Assembly: GCF_027579695.1 (NCBI RefSeq)
Contig: NC_083571.1
Coordinates: forward strand, 92,467,686-92,531,685
Origin: Neoarius graeffei
Taxonomy: Eukaryota > Chordata > Actinopteri > Siluriformes > Ariidae
Reading direction: 5' to 3'
DNA length: 64,000 nt
Numbering within the stretch: the stretch's first letter is position 1; each line of letters opens with the position of its first letter. The position numbers and the translations under genes are program-made. Below, one piece after another: positions 33,400 through 45,238 of the stretch. The notes under the pieces are model-generated. The model was not told where the DNA came from and did no database searches. It saw only the letters and a list, made by a program, of their open reading frames with translations.

Positions 33400-33960
33400 T
33401 TTTATATGATGATGATGATGATAGTTTATTTCGAACATGTAAACAAACAATATATAAATAAATAGATAACAAGAAAAACAAAACAGCATTTGCAACAAGA
33501 ACACGTAAAAAGCCACTAAATTAGAAAATAAACCTTAAATAATATAGGTATTAATAATATATCAAAACAAAAGAAAACAAGACAAAAATACAAACAAGGA
33601 CACATTAAGCTGTTTTGAGTTTACATGTCTGAAAAGGAGTGGGCTGAAGTAAAAACTTATTTAATCCCACCCCTCTACTTTAGTCAATATAAATTGATTA
33701 TCGAGCTTCCTTATATATATATATACACACACATATATACATACATACACTGTATATTACTTATTACTTCAACTATTCAGATATCAATTCTCTATGACTA
33801 TATCATATAATTAATTAATTATATATGTATATCCATATGTCTACACATAAGTTTACTACAAATACCACGCTCACAATGGAGAACAAAATAAAAACAAAAC
33901 AAATAGATGAAGACTCAAAAGAGAAAAAAGAAAAAATACACAATAAACAGCTAGTTATGA

Positions 33961-36900
33961 TTAATCCCCTTCATCCTTATACCCTGTGAAAATCAAATTT
34001 CTGTACATCTTTTTAAACTGCTTCATGTGTGGACATCCCTTGAGCTCCTCATTTAAACTGTTCCACCGCTTCACCCCACAAACAGAAATACAAAAACTTT
34101 TCTTGGTTGTGCACACCCTATAATTTTTAAATTTAAATAAACCCCTTAAATTATAACTCCCTTCTCTTTCATTGAACAGTTTTTGAATATTATGTGGTAG
34201 TTGATTATTGTTTGCTTTGAATAATATTTGTGCTGTTTGATAGTCCATCAGATCTGCAAATTTCAGTATTTCTGACTGCAAGAATAATGTATTTGTATGA
34301 TCCCAATAACCAGCCTTGTGTATAATCCTTATTGCTCTTTTTTGGAGAATGAATAATGAATGTATTGTATTTTTGTAATTATTGCCCCATACCTCTGCGC
34401 AGTAACTTAAATAAGGTGAAACCAGGGAACAGTAAAGAATCCGGAGTGACTTGTGATCTAGAAACTGTTTGACTTTGTTTAATATTGCAATACGTCTTGA
34501 TACTTTGGATTGTATGTTTTTTATATGTGGTTTCCAGCTGAGTTTTTCATCAGTAGTTGTTCCAAGAAATTTGATTTCCTTATCTCTTTCTATAATAACC
34601 CCATCTATTTGAATATTTATTTGTGTGTTTGTTTTGTTGTTAACAAATTATATTACTTTGTATTTGTTCAAGTTTAATGATAATTTGTTACTGTTGAACC
34701 ATGTTATTAATTTACTTATTTCTGTTGTGATCTCCTGCAATAGTTCCATTAAATTATCACCAGAAAAGAGGATATTTGTATCGTCCACAAACAAGACAAG
34801 CTTCATTACTTTAGATACACTACATATGTCGTTGATATATAGTATAAAAAACTTTGGTCCTAACACTGACCCCTGGGGAACACCACAAGTTATGTCCAAA
34901 CATGAGGAAGAACAATCTCCCAGCTTCACAAACTGTCTCCTGTTACTTAAGTAGCTTTTAACCCAGTTTAAAACTATACCCCTGATGCCATATTGTTCCA
35001 GTTTTTTTTATCAATGTCATGATTTATTGTATCAAATGCTTTTTTAAATCAATGAATATTCCAACTGCATGTTTTTTTCTGCTCTATGGAATTGGTGATT
35101 TCTTCAACTAATTCTATTAAAGCCAGTGATGTTGATCTATAAGCTCTAAATCCATATTGACTGTCACTAAGTAGTTTGTTTGTCAATAAATTTATCCAAT
35201 CGGTTATTGAAAAGTTTTTCGAGAATTTTGGAGAATTGCGAAAGTAGTGAGACAAGTCTGTAGTTTGTGAAGTGGTGTTTGCTCCCAGTTTTGTACAGAG
35301 GAATGACTTTTGCTGTTTTCATTCTGTTTGGAAATGTATCAGTTAGAAATGACAAATTGCATTATGTGAATGGCTTGGATATTCCATCAATAACATTTTT
35401 CAATATCATCATGTCAATGTCATCACAGTCGGTAGATTTTTTGTTCATACATTTCCCAACAATATCAACAATTTCTTTTTCTTCCACTGCTATAAGGAAC
35501 ATTGAAAAAGAATTATTATCTATCAAATTGCCCAGATTTTCAACAGATGTTCCTGGATCCGGGATTTGTTCTGCTAAGATTGGTCCTACGTTTACAAAGT
35601 AATGGTTGAAACTATTAACTACCACATCCATATTATATTCATCTTTGTCATTATTAAGAAAGTACCTTGGATAATTTATATATCTTGACCCATTTTTTAT
35701 AATACTGTTCAAAGTGCTCCAAATTACTTTGATATTATTTCTGTTATCGTTTAATAATTTCTTATAATATTCTTTCTTAGCAGCCCTTATAATATTAGTT
35801 AATTTATTTTTATATTTTTTATATCTATCCTCTGCCTCTTTAGTTTTCTGCTTTATGAACTCTCTATACAATGTATTTTTCTTTTTACAGGCATTTTGTA
35901 AACCCCTTGTAATCCATGGACATACTGTTTGACTTTTTTACTATATTGAACAATTGGGCAATTTTTATTATATAATGATATAAATATCCTCAAGAATTCC
36001 TCATATGCTTTATTTATGTATTTTAGTCAGTATATTTCATCCCAGTTTTGTGCCAGCAAGTCATTTCTAAAAGTATTAATTGATTCCTCTGATCTAAGTC
36101 GTCTGAAAAGTTTTCTGTTTTCTGGTTTATTATTCCCAAATTTTGTTTCATAAACTGAGAAAACTGGTAAATGATCACTGATATCATTTATCAATAGTCC
36201 ACTTACTAAATTGTCATTAAAACTGTTAGTGAATATATTGTCTATGAGGGTGGCTCCGTGTGAGGTGATTCTGTTGGGTCTAGTAGTTTTAGGGGAAAAG
36301 GCCATACTGTACATTGTGTTGATAAAATTGTCTGTCATTTTGTGTTTATTTGGATTGAGCAGGTCAATATTGAAGTCTCCGCATATGAAGACTGTTTTGT
36401 GACTCACTTTTGAAAACATTTCCTCTATCCAGTTATTGAAGACCTCAATACTAGAATCTGGAGCTCTATATATACAACTAGCAATTACATTTTTTTGTTT
36501 CTCTCTTCAAATTTCAACTGTTATGCATTCCAGTGTGTTGTCAATTACTGCTGATATACTTTCCATCACATTGAATTTCAAGTCCCTATCCACCAATATG
36601 GCCACTCCCCCTCCACTCTTGTTTTGTCTATTTATGTAGTTGAATTCATAGCCCTCCAGCTCAAAGTCTGTGCCTTTGACATTATGTATCCAAGTTTCAG
36701 ATATTGCTACGATGCTGAAAGGATGCGAAAACTGATGTAGATATTCCTTGATGAGATTGAAATTTGCATACATGCTTCTGCTATTGAAGTGGATAATTGA
36801 GAGTTTGCCATCTGCTTTAATGCTCCGATTGAACTGTTCATCAGTGTAATAATAGCAGTTGTTGTTAATAGCAGAGAAGAAATTATTGTCTGGGTCTATA

Positions 36901-37007
36901 TCATATTCCAAATCCTGTGATTTGTGATCAGTGTACTCAAACGATTTTAGTTCCAGTAAATCCTGTTCTGTAATCCTCTGAGATGTGCAGCTTATGGTCC
37001 CACTCAT
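33961..37007 (-). pseudogene. LINE ORF2: endonuclease and reverse transcriptase, broken
   Basis: From the ATG at 37007 (MSGTISCTSQRITEQ) the frames read in order. First is the endonuclease N-terminus with LSIIHFNSRSMYANFNLIKE and AISETWIHN. Next (36027-36419) come FICGDFNIDLL, LIDNIFTN and ISDHLPVF. Then follow a linker and the RT fingers (35362-35871), KVIPLYKTGSKHHFTNYR (35167-35355), QYGFRAYRSTSLALIEL (35049-35255), and the palm GVPQGSVLGPKFFILYINDI with FVDDTNI (34648-34929). The C-terminus is at 33961-34281. At least five frame breaks make it inactive, although the catalytic words are kept. Confidence 0.85.
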
Positions 37008-37012
37008 GATGG

Positions 37013-37387
37013 TCACTGATACTTTTCCAGGTCCTCGATATTTTTAACAACCAATACTTTGGCCTCCTCAGGTGTACCGTTTAGCTTAATAAACACCTTG
37101 CAGTTTGTAGTCCAAGTGTTCTGAATTTTCCTCTGTTTCTTTAAGGCGCGTGCATTCCTGGCTATATCTGCATTTTGTTTGGTCAGATGCTCATTTATGT
37201 AGATGCTGGATCCCTTTATCTTGTACGCTTGCTTTAATAGTGTGGTCTTATGTTTCCTGTTGACAAACCTCATAATGATAGTCTGCTTGTCGCTGGTGTT
37301 CTTCCTTGGTAGCGGGTGGCAAGCCTCGATGTTATCGCAGTCCAGTTTTATATCTTTCAAAAGAAAGTATTTTATGAGATTCGGCAT
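37013..37387 (-). CDS. LINE ORF1 C-terminal part
   Basis: This open minus-strand frame of 124 residues ends with TGA at 37013-37015, five bases before the ORF2 ATG. It contains IIMRFVNRKHKTTLLKQAYK and GSSIYINEHLTKQNADIARN, the RNA-binding C-terminal pattern of ORF1 proteins in CR1/Jockey-type elements. These coat the element RNA. The N-terminus, including any coiled coil, is missing because the Tc1 element lies just upstream. The first Met at 37387 may be internal. Confidence 0.65.
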   Translation of the reverse strand: MPNLIKYFLLKDIKLDCDNIEACHPLPRKNTSDKQTIIMRFVNRKHKTTLLKQAYKIKGSSIYINEHLTKQNADIARNARALKKQRKIQNTWTTNCKVFIKLNGTPEEAKVLVVKNIEDLEKYQ

Positions 37388-37392
37388 AGATA

Positions 37393-39000
37393 CAGTGGTG
37401 CTTGAAAGTTTGTGAACCCTTTAGAATTTTCTATATTTCTGCATAAATATGACCTAAAACATCATCAGATTTTCACACAAGTCCTAAAATTAGATAAAGA
37501 GAACCCAGTTAAACAAATGAGACAAAAATATTATACTTGGTCATTTATTTATTGAGGAAAATGATCCAATATTAAATATCTGTGAGTGGCAAAAGTATGT
37601 GAACCTCTAGGGTTAGCAGTTAATTTGAAGGTGAAATTAGAGTCAGGTGTTTTCAATCAATGGGATGACAATCAGGTGTGAGTGGGCACCCTGTTTTATT
37701 TAAAGAACAGGGATCTATCAAAGTCTGATCTTCACAACACGTTTGTGGAAGTGTATCATGGCACGAACAAAGGAGATTTCTGAGGACCTCAGAAAAAGTG
37801 TTGTTGATGCTCATCAGGCTGGAAAAGGTTACAAAACCATCTCTAAAGAGTTTGGACTCCACCAATCCACAGTCAGACAGATTGTGTACAAATGGAGGAA
37901 ATTCAAGACCATTGTTACCCTCCCCAGGAGTGGTCGACCAACAAAGATCATTCCAAGAGCAAGGCGTGTAATAGTCGGCGAGGTCACAAAGGACCCCAGG
38001 GTAACTTCTAAGCAACTGAAGGCCTCTCTCACATTGGCTAATGTTAATGTTCATGAGTCCACCATCAGGAGAACACTGAACAACAATGGTGTGCATGGCA
38101 GGGTTGCAAGGAGAAAGCCACTGCTCTCCAAAAAGAACATTGCTGCTCGTCTGCAGTTTGCTAAAGATCACGTGGACAAGCCAGAAGGCTATTGGAAAAA
38201 TGCTTTGTGGACAGATGAGACCAAAATAGAACTTTTTGGTTTCAATGAGAAGCGTTATGTTTGGAGAAAGGAAAACACTGCATTCCAGCATAAGAACCTT
38301 ATCCCATCTGTGAAACATGGTGGTGGTAGTGTCATGGTTTGGGCCTGTTTTGCTGCATCTGGGCCAGGACGGCTTGCCATCATTGATGGAACAGTGAATT
38401 CTGAATTATACCAGCGAATTCTAAAGGAAAATGTCAGGACATCTGTCCATGAACTGAATCTCAAGAGAAGGTGGGTCATGCAGCAAGACAATGACCCTAA
38501 GCACACAAGCCATCCTACCAAAGAATGGTTAAAGAAGAATGAAGTTAATGTTATGGAATGGCCAAGTCAAAGTCCTGACCTTAATCCAATTGAAATGTTG
38601 TGGAAGGACCTGAAGCGAGCAGTTCATGTGAGGAAACCCACCAACATCCCAGAGTTGAAGCTGTTCTGTACGGCGGAATGGGCTAAAATCCCTCCAAGCC
38701 GGTGTGCAGGACTGATCAACAGTTACCGGAAACGTTTAGTTGCAGTTATTGCTGCACAAGGGGGTCACACCAGATACTGAAAGCAAAGGTTCACATACTT
38801 TTGCCACTCACAGGTATGTAATATTGGATCATTTTCCCCAATAAATAAATGACCAAGTATAATATTTTTGTCTCATTTGTTTAACTGGGTTCTCTTTATC
38901 TACTTTTAGGATGTGTGTGAAAATCTGATGTTGTTTTAGGTCATATTTATGCAGAAATATAGAAATTTCTAAAGGGTTCACAAACTTTCAAGCACCACTG
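37393..39000 (+). mobile_element. Tc1-type transposon (family 1), complete
   Basis: A 1608-bp element with ends CAGTGGTGCTTGAAAGTTTG and its inverse, flanked by TA (37391-37392; 39001-39002). The inverted repeats are about 200 bp and each holds an inner repeat unit near the transposase side (GTGAGTGGCAAAAGTATGTG at 37582), the IR/DR layout. Sister copies are at 12736-14732 (dead) and 1622-1713 (end only). The near match of the repeats and the open frame suggest recent insertion. Confidence 0.96.
37758..38780 (+). CDS. Tc1-family transposase, DD34E, intact
   Basis: An open 340-codon frame. I chose the ATG at 37758 (MARTKEISEDLRKS) over an in-frame upstream start at 37743 because 340 residues is the family length and this start is shared with the sister copy. 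Residues 1-110 hold two helix-turn-helix motifs with the SGRPTK linker at 58-63. The catalytic triad is D153 (LWTDETKIEL), D244 (QQDNDPKHT) and E279 (LNPIEMLW) with DD34E spacing. No lesion is visible. The protein would excise and insert the element at TA dinucleotides and could also move related copies. Confidence 0.96.
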   Translation: MARTKEISEDLRKSVVDAHQAGKGYKTISKEFGLHQSTVRQIVYKWRKFKTIVTLPRSGRPTKIIPRARRVIVGEVTKDPRVTSKQLKASLTLANVNVHESTIRRTLNNNGVHGRVARRKPLLSKKNIAARLQFAKDHVDKPEGYWKNALWTDETKIELFGFNEKRYVWRKENTAFQHKNLIPSVKHGGGSVMVWACFAASGPGRLAIIDGTVNSELYQRILKENVRTSVHELNLKRRWVMQQDNDPKHTSHPTKEWLKKNEVNVMEWPSQSPDLNPIEMLWKDLKRAVHVRKPTNIPELKLFCTAEWAKIPPSRCAGLINSYRKRLVAVIAAQGGHTRY

Positions 39001-39002
39001 TA

Positions 39003-39248
39003 AGTGACAAGTCTGCATGCAGTACATTTGCATGCCACTTTTGAAGACTGAAATAAATAATTTTTTAAATATGATTTTTTTTTAAATAATCACCTGTATA
39101 TTTATACCAAAACAATTATCCATCGCAGGCTCAGTGAATATCAGTGAATAACAGCCAAGACTTCATTTTGGTTATTATTAGCAATGCGGTGAGAGAAGCA
39201 AAATGACTGTACTCTGAGAAACTCCAACACCAGTTCTTTGCCACTCAC
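39003..39248. other. No recognisable feature
   Basis: Short AT-rich flank between the Tc1 element and the next MITE. It does not obviously continue LINE ORF1. Confidence 0.45.
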
Positions 39249-40210
39249 TACGTTTACATGCACATAGAGAGAATCGAATTTCTGCCGTTGCTCGACTGAA
39301 ATCGAAGTTCAAAATGCCATGTATACACCTTAATTCGGCTGAAATTGAACCGAACTTGATTTCTCGGAATCGAGCTACACGACCTAGTTTATGCGATTTC
39401 TGCCGAGCTACTTTGTGCATGTATACCCTATCGAGCTAGTTGTCGAGCTACTTCCGGGAGTGACGAGTGACGAGACCACAAGCGGGAAACACAACAGCCT
39501 CGGTCGGCATGACAACGAATCATGACAACGGCATGAATCTTTTCTTTTTGTGGCATTGTTTGCACTGTTAAAATTTAGCTCACTTACTGTATCACCAAAT
39601 ACATCTGTACAGCTGTTGCATAGCTGTGAATTGTGTACATAAACAAGTCATTGTATTCGTGTGTGTGTGTGTGTGTGTTTATACGTCCAACATCTGAAGA
39701 ATGTCAATAAAAACAAAACAATTGAACTTTTTGTGTGTTTATTAAGACATAAGTTAAATTGTAAGCAAAAAAAAATTTTTTTGTAAGCAAAAAATGGACT
39801 TTAGAAAAATATTATTGTGCAAAATAAGTTGTCTTACAAAATAGTGGTCTGCGCCGGACAGTTTGTAGCCATAGTCTAAAAGGAAAAAAAAAGCCTAACA
39901 GCTTGAACACGGAACTGCTAGTGTTGCCAGATTGGGGGTTTTAAGTGCATTTTAGCGGATTTGAACATGTTTTGGGCTGGAAAACGTCAGCAGTATCTGG
40001 CAACACTATAAGCTCTTCTTCATGACGACAACCGGAAGTGTACCAACACGATGGGGCGTGTAGCGCCACGTGTGGCTCGGGTGCACAATGCAGCTTGCAC
40101 AATAGCCCGATTTCACTTGTGCATGTAGGATTGGATTTCTCTGGCACCCCTGCTGGGACCCTTTGCTCGATTACCAACACCAGCTCGATTTGGACGTGCA
40201 TGTAAACGTA
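39249..40210. mobile_element. Non-autonomous DNA transposon (MITE), TACGTTTACATGCAC ends
   Basis: The left end TACGTTTACATGCAC (39249) and right end GTGCATGTAAACGTA (to 40210) are inverted repeats. The interior repeats short words such as TCGAGCTA and has a (GT)n run at about 39659-39679. No transposase is encoded. If the outer TA is the target site, it would be Tc1/mariner-type, but this is not certain. Confidence 0.68.
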
Positions 40211-40447
40211 CTGAGTAATGACTGTATGTCTGCCTGGAAAGGGCTCAGACAGGTCACTAACTACAAACCTTCAGTCCTCCACTCTGTTAACGACTTGCGC
40301 CTGGCGAACCAACTGAATGAGTTCTACTGTGGCTTTGAAAGACAATGGGAATGTCCTGATAACATCCGCTGTGACTCCACACTCGAGCTTCAGCCCACCA
40401 CCCCCACCTCCTCCATCTCTACTGCTGCCGGGGCCTCTCTATCCTTG

Positions 40448-41663
40448 ACTTGCAAGTGACATCAAAGCAAAATAGAACCCTGGATGTCGGCCATGCTGGT
40501 GGATATACAAATGCGGGGTCAGACAACATTCGATACCAAACATAGTCACGCGTGCGCAACTCTCTTTGTTTTTCCACTGCTTTAAGCATTCTTTTAGCTA
40601 TGCTATATCTTTGTGCTCTATATGGTTATGGTCACAACAGTACTCGTGACCGTGGCACGTTCCAATTTTTTAGAATTCCGTCCGTGATTCGGAAAGAGGG
40701 CGAAGAAACTCTGAGGCTTAGTACAGAGAGGAGACGAGGGGATCAGAACATTTCATCCAATGATCATTTCATCGAAAGCCTTTTTCAGACACACTATCAA
40801 TTATTTTATATTTCAGGTATTCCAGTGTTCGCGAACGAAGCCCCTACGAGAGTGCTGCTCCACACCTAAAGATTTAATATGATCCAGCCGGCTTTAAAAA
40901 TTAATAACTCAGCCAGGAGAGCTTGCAGCAAAGCCAGATTTTACAGGCACCCCCCTCTAAGCCTCCCTCTTTGAGAGAGCATGGTATTGGGTCGGTAGGA
41001 CCGCGCCTTAACCTGGGATTCATGAACGAAGCCCCTATGAGAACATTGCTCCTCGCCTGAAGATTTCATATGATCCAGCCGGAAACATAGACATGCAAGC
41101 GAGCAGCATGCAATGACAAGGGAGTTAACTCATCCCAGGGTCAGCAAGTGGCACAGGCCAATGTGGTTACCCCCCTTAGTACACTCTTTAGTGTTAAAGC
41201 ACATGTACTATGACACTCATTTGCTTTACAAAAATGTGTTTTGCTTCAGTCAAATTCCATTAAGAATTCCTCCTTTTTTCGAACAAACAAATACCTGAAA
41301 TATAAAATAACTGATAGTGCGTATGAAAAAGGCTTTGGACGAAATGTCTTAACTATTGGACGAGAAGGCATTGGACGAAATGGTCATTGGACGAAATGGC
41401 CTGCATTTGTACTCGATGGTCAGTAGAAGCATCTTATCTTCAGAAAAGTCAGACTTTTTTAAATAATATGGGTCAAAACCACACATATCTATCTTCTCTT
41501 TGTATTGAATCTTTGCTCAATCGTTCAAATCATGGTAATACTGAGAAAATTCAGCATTGTTTACAGACACACTTTCAGCGGATGTCATCCTAATTGCTTT
41601 GTATATCCACCATCATGGCAGACGCTTATGACGTAGCACATTTTGATCACGTGGTTGCAAGTC
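40448..41663 (+). mobile_element. DNA transposon with THAP relic inside the L2-like LINE
   Basis: The ends are imperfect inverted repeats: GACTTGCAAGTGACATCAAA at the left, and a right end whose inverse starts GACTTGCAACCACGTGATCA. About 60 bp further in, both ends share TGGTGGATATACAAA. The frame at 40552-40869 contains CALYGYGHNSTRDRGTFQFF followed by RIPSVIRKEG, which reads as a decayed THAP finger in which the second zinc-binding Cys is now Tyr. An internal direct duplication covers about 40835-40890 and 41020-41082. Target duplication not resolved, so P-type or Kolobok-like are both possible. Confidence 0.62.
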
Positions 41664-43103
41664 ATCTATAACTTCACACCTCAGAGGCCCATCCACCCAC
41701 CACCACAGCCTCAACTCTCCCCATTCTGGAGAGGGATGTCAATAAGCTCTTTAAGAAGTTGAACCTCCACAAAGCAGAAGGTCTCACAATTTACCCTGAA
41801 GCACTGTGCTGATCAGCTGTCTCCGATGTTCACAGACATCTTCAACACCTCACTGGAGATGTGCCATGTGCCAGCCTGCTTCAAGGCCTCCACCATTATC
41901 CCTATCCCCAAAAAGCCAAGAATCACAGGATTAAATGACTACAGACCCATCACCCTGACTTCTGTGGTTATGAAATCCTTCGAGCACCTTGTGCTTTACC
42001 ATCTTAAAGCCATCACTGACCCGCTCCTGGACTCCATGCAGTTCGCCTACAGATCCAATTGATCTGCAGATGATGCTGTCAGCATGGATCTTCACTTCAT
42101 CCTCCAGCACCTGGACTCCCCAGGAACCTATGCTAGGATCTTGTTTGTGGATTTCAGTTCTGCCTTCAACACGATCATCCTGGCTTTTCTGCAGGACAAG
42201 CTCTCCTAGCTGAGCGTGCCTGACTCCATCTGCAGGTGGATGACTGACTTCCTGTCTGACAGGATGCAGCATGTGAAGCAGGGGAAACACATCTCTGACT
42301 CCTGAACCATCAGCATCGGATCCCCCCAAGGCTGCATCCTTTCTCCTCTACTCTTCTCCCTGTACACCAACAGCTGCATCTCCAGTCATCAGTCTGTCAA
42401 ACTCCTGAAGTTTGCAGACGACACCACCCTCATTGGACTCATCTCTGATGAGGATGAGTCTGCCTACAGGTGGGAGATTGACCATCTAGTGTCCTGGTGC
42501 AGGCAGAACAACTTAGAGCTTAATGATCTAAAGACAGTGGAGATGATTGTAGACTTCAGAAGGAGCTCTGCCACACCCTATCCCATCACTCCGTTTGACT
42601 CCCCAGTAACTTCTGTGGAGTATTTCCGCTTCCTGGGCACTACAATCACCCAGAATCTTAAATGGGAGATAAATACCTGCTCTCTCACAAAGAAAGCACA
42701 GCAGAGGATGTACTTCCTGCAACAGTTGAAGAAGTTTGATCTGCCAAAGACAATGATGGTGCACTTTTACACCACCATCATTGAGTCCATCCTTACCTCC
42801 TCCATCACTGTCTAGTACGCTGTTGCCACTGCCAGGGACAAGGGCAGACTGCAGCACATCATTCACTCTGCTGAGAGGATGATTGGCTGCAACCTTCCAT
42901 CTCTTCAGGACCTGTACAAGTCCAGGACCCTGAGAAGAGCAGAAAGGATTGTGGCCGACCCCTCTCACCCTAGACACAAACTTTTTGAATCACTCCTCTC
43001 TAGTAGGAGGCCATCATCCATTAGAACCAAAACCTCACACCATAAGGTCAGCTTTTTCCCCACTACAGCTGGCCTCATCAATAAGGTCAGAGACCCTCAC
43101 TGA
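41664..43103 (+). pseudogene. L2-like reverse transcriptase, multiple stops
   Basis: Collinear frames carry [48 protein letters not shown] and MQFAYRSN, followed by a stop at 42061-42063. [27 protein letters not shown] and the catalytic FADDTTLIG come next. The frame at 42489-42815 has WCRQNNLELNDLKT and FLGTTITQNLKW, and ends in a stop. The C-terminus at 42879-43103 has AERIVADPSHPRHKLFE. At least four in-frame stops separate the pieces, so it is dead. Confidence 0.85.
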
Positions 43104-43342
43104 CTCTAACCTCACATTTTAATCTGTAACATTAATGCACTTTGTCTCTGAACTGCGAATTTTGCACGTTCCAAGGTCATATCATACATCTTCATTCTAT
43201 GAACCTTTATTGCACATTCCGGCACACACTGTACAACTTGGCTCTTTATTTAACCCACTGCATATATTCTCTTCCTCTCACACATTCATATCATGACTCT
43301 TCTCCATCTTCATCTCCATCATGTGACCGACACCACCGTGGT

Positions 43343-43511
43343 CGGCACGGTGGTGTAGTGGTTAGCACAGTTGCCTCACAGCAAGAAGGTTCTGGGTTCG
43401 CGACCGGCAGGGGCCTTTCTGTGCGGAGTTTGCATGTTCTCCCCATGTTTGCGTGGGTTTCCTCCAGGTGCTCCGGTTTCCCCCACAGTTCAAAGACATG
43501 TGGTTAGGTTA
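43343..43511 (+). repeat. Main-family SINE, 3'-truncated
   Basis: Only head and half of the body are present, up to CAAAGACATGTGGTTAGGTT. The B box is damaged (GGGTTCGCGACC). A different sequence follows (GAGGTGCCCTTGAGTGAGGC). Confidence 0.82.
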
Positions 43512-43700
43512 ATATGGGACAGCCTTGAGCTGAGGTGCCCTTGAGTGAGGCATCTAACTCCCAAACATAGGCAATAAAGTTTTGTCTCTCTAAGTAGAAT
43601 TGGGTATGGATGGTATGGACGTGTCCCTACCAATATCAAATGCCAGCTGATATGTCCCTACCAATATTTCTGATTGAAGAAAAAATAACTCACACTCCGT

Positions 43701-44054
43701 GTGCCGGTGGTGTAGTGGTTAGTGCTGTTGCCTCACAGCAAGAAGGTCCGGGTTCGAGCCCCGTGGCCAGCGAGGGCCTTTCTGTGAGGAGTTTGCATGT
43801 TGTCTGCGTGGGTTTCCTCCGGGTGCTCCGGTTTCCCCCACAGTCCAAAGACATGCAGGTTAGGTTAACTGGTGACTCTAAATTGACCGTAGGTGTGAAT
43901 GGTTGTCTGTGTCTATGTGTCAGCCCTGTGATGACCTGGTGACTTGTCCAGGGTGTACCCCGCCTTTCGCCTGTAGTCAGCTGGGATAGGCTCCAGCTTG
44001 CCTGCGGCCCTGTAGAACAGGATAAAGCGGCTAGAGATAATGAGATGAGATGAG
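43701..44054 (+). repeat. Main-family SINE, nearly full length
   Basis: The head has A and B boxes and the tail ends GAGATGAGATGAG. Short flanking words (ACTCCGT and CCTCCGT) may be a degraded target duplication. Confidence 0.87.
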
Positions 44055-44113
44055 CCTCCGTCTTCTTGATCAGAAATCTTTGGTTACTCCCACCTATCTT
44101 TTGAAAAGGTCAC

Positions 44114-44427
44114 TGTGGCAGCGGGGGCATGGTCAAGCACCGGTCTGTGACAGGAGGGCGGAGTCAGGGAAGGTAAGTGGCAGAATCACTTCACCTGAGA
44201 GCAATTAACCTGTGTTTGTGTGTCTTCCCACTGACCGCGCCCTATATGAGGAGGGAGAGCGAGAGCGGAAGTGGCTCATCCCTGAACCAGACGCCGGTTG
44301 TGTGTGTGTGTGTCTGTGCGAGAGCAATTATTGTTGTACTGAAAAGTGTGGCAATAAAGCCAAGTATTAAACCTGATCTCTGTCCTGCCGTCCTCTGTGC
44401 TCCACCCACACATAGGGAACTCCTACA
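44114..44427 (+). repeat. Element C 5' LTR
   Basis: It starts TGTGGCAGCGGGGGCATGG and ends GGGAACTCCTACA. It holds a TATA-like CTATATGAGG near 44241, a (TG)n run near 44300 and an AATAAA signal at 44353-44358. It would supply promoter and polyadenylation. Confidence 0.94.
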
Positions 44428-44428
44428 G

Positions 44429-44446
44429 TGGTGCCGAAACCCGGGA
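44429..44446 (+). other. Primer-binding site
   Basis: TGGTGCCGAAACCCGGGA begins one base after the LTR. Starting with TGG, it is complementary to a tRNA 3' CCA end. I do not assign the tRNA. Confidence 0.75.
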
Positions 44447-44473
44447 AACGTGGAGCACCAACCCAGTAGCCCC

Positions 44474-45197
44474 ATGGAATCCTCCCCGTTCGCCGACCTG
44501 GTCCACGCCCTCGCCACGGCTCAGCAAAGCCAGCACCAGGCGCTCGTCACACTCCGAAAGGAACAAGAGCGGCACTTCGAAGCCCTGGTGCTGGCCCAGC
44601 AGGAAGATCGCAAGGCGTTCCGGCATCTCCTCGCGTCGGCGGGGCCCACCAGTGCTCCGGCCGCGGGCCCATCTCCCCTCACTGTCACCAAGATGGGCCC
44701 GCAGGACGACCCCGAGGCGTTCCTCACGTTGTTCGAGCAGGTCGCCGAAGCCTCGGGGTGGCCGATGGAGCAGCGCGCGGCACGCCTCCTCCCCCTCCTG
44801 ACGGGAGAGGCGCAGTTAGCCGCACTACAGCTCCCCGCCGACCGCCGGCTGGCCTACGCCGACCTTCGCCGGGCTGTCCTCCAGCGCGTGGGGCGCACGC
44901 CGGAGCAGCAGCGCCAGCGCTTCCGCGCGCTGCGGATGGAGGAAGTCGGCAGCCCGTTCGCATTCGGCCAGCAGCTCCAGGACGCCTGCTGGCGGTGGCT
45001 GAGGGCCGAAGATCGCGACACCGAGGGAATCATCGACCAGGTGGCGCTGGAACAGTTCATCGCCCGCCTACCCGCCGGAACCGCGGAGTGGGTCCAGTGC
45101 CACCGCCCGGAGTCGCTGGATCAGGCCGTAGGACTGGTGGAGGATCATCTGGCGGCTGTCCCGGTGGCAGGACAGCAGATGACATCATCTCTTCTCT

Positions 45198-45238
<41 letters not shown>

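Larger units (their letters stand above)
33400..37390 (-). mobile_element. Two-ORF non-LTR LINE (CR1/Jockey-like group)
   Basis: This minus-strand element has its 3' end near 33400, marked by short ATC repeats (GATGATGATGATGATAG on the plus strand, 33405-33424). ORF1 is at 37013-37387 and a broken ORF2 covers 33961-37007. The 5' side is cut by the Tc1 element at 37393. I assign the group from endonuclease and RT motifs only. Confidence 0.75.
40213..43330 (+). mobile_element. L2-like LINE relic, split
   Basis: The first part (40213-40447) encodes the linker before RT (SAWKGLRQVTNYKPSVLHSV, DLRLANQLNEFYCGFERQ). After an inserted THAP-relic element (40448-41663), the RT resumes at about 41664 and runs to 43100, followed by a 3' non-coding region to about 43330. 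It is related to but distinct from the LINE at 1-1619. Confidence 0.8.

Noticed and set aside
43142..43507. Frame joining the LINE 3' region and a SINE
   Set aside because: The apparent protein is made of SINE consensus translation (GGVVVSTVASQQEGS-type words) seen at every SINE copy.
44177..44473. Polyprotein of element C starting at 44177
   Set aside because: The open frame extends upstream through the LTR and primer-binding site. The protein start consistent with the sister copy and the element layout is ATG 44474.
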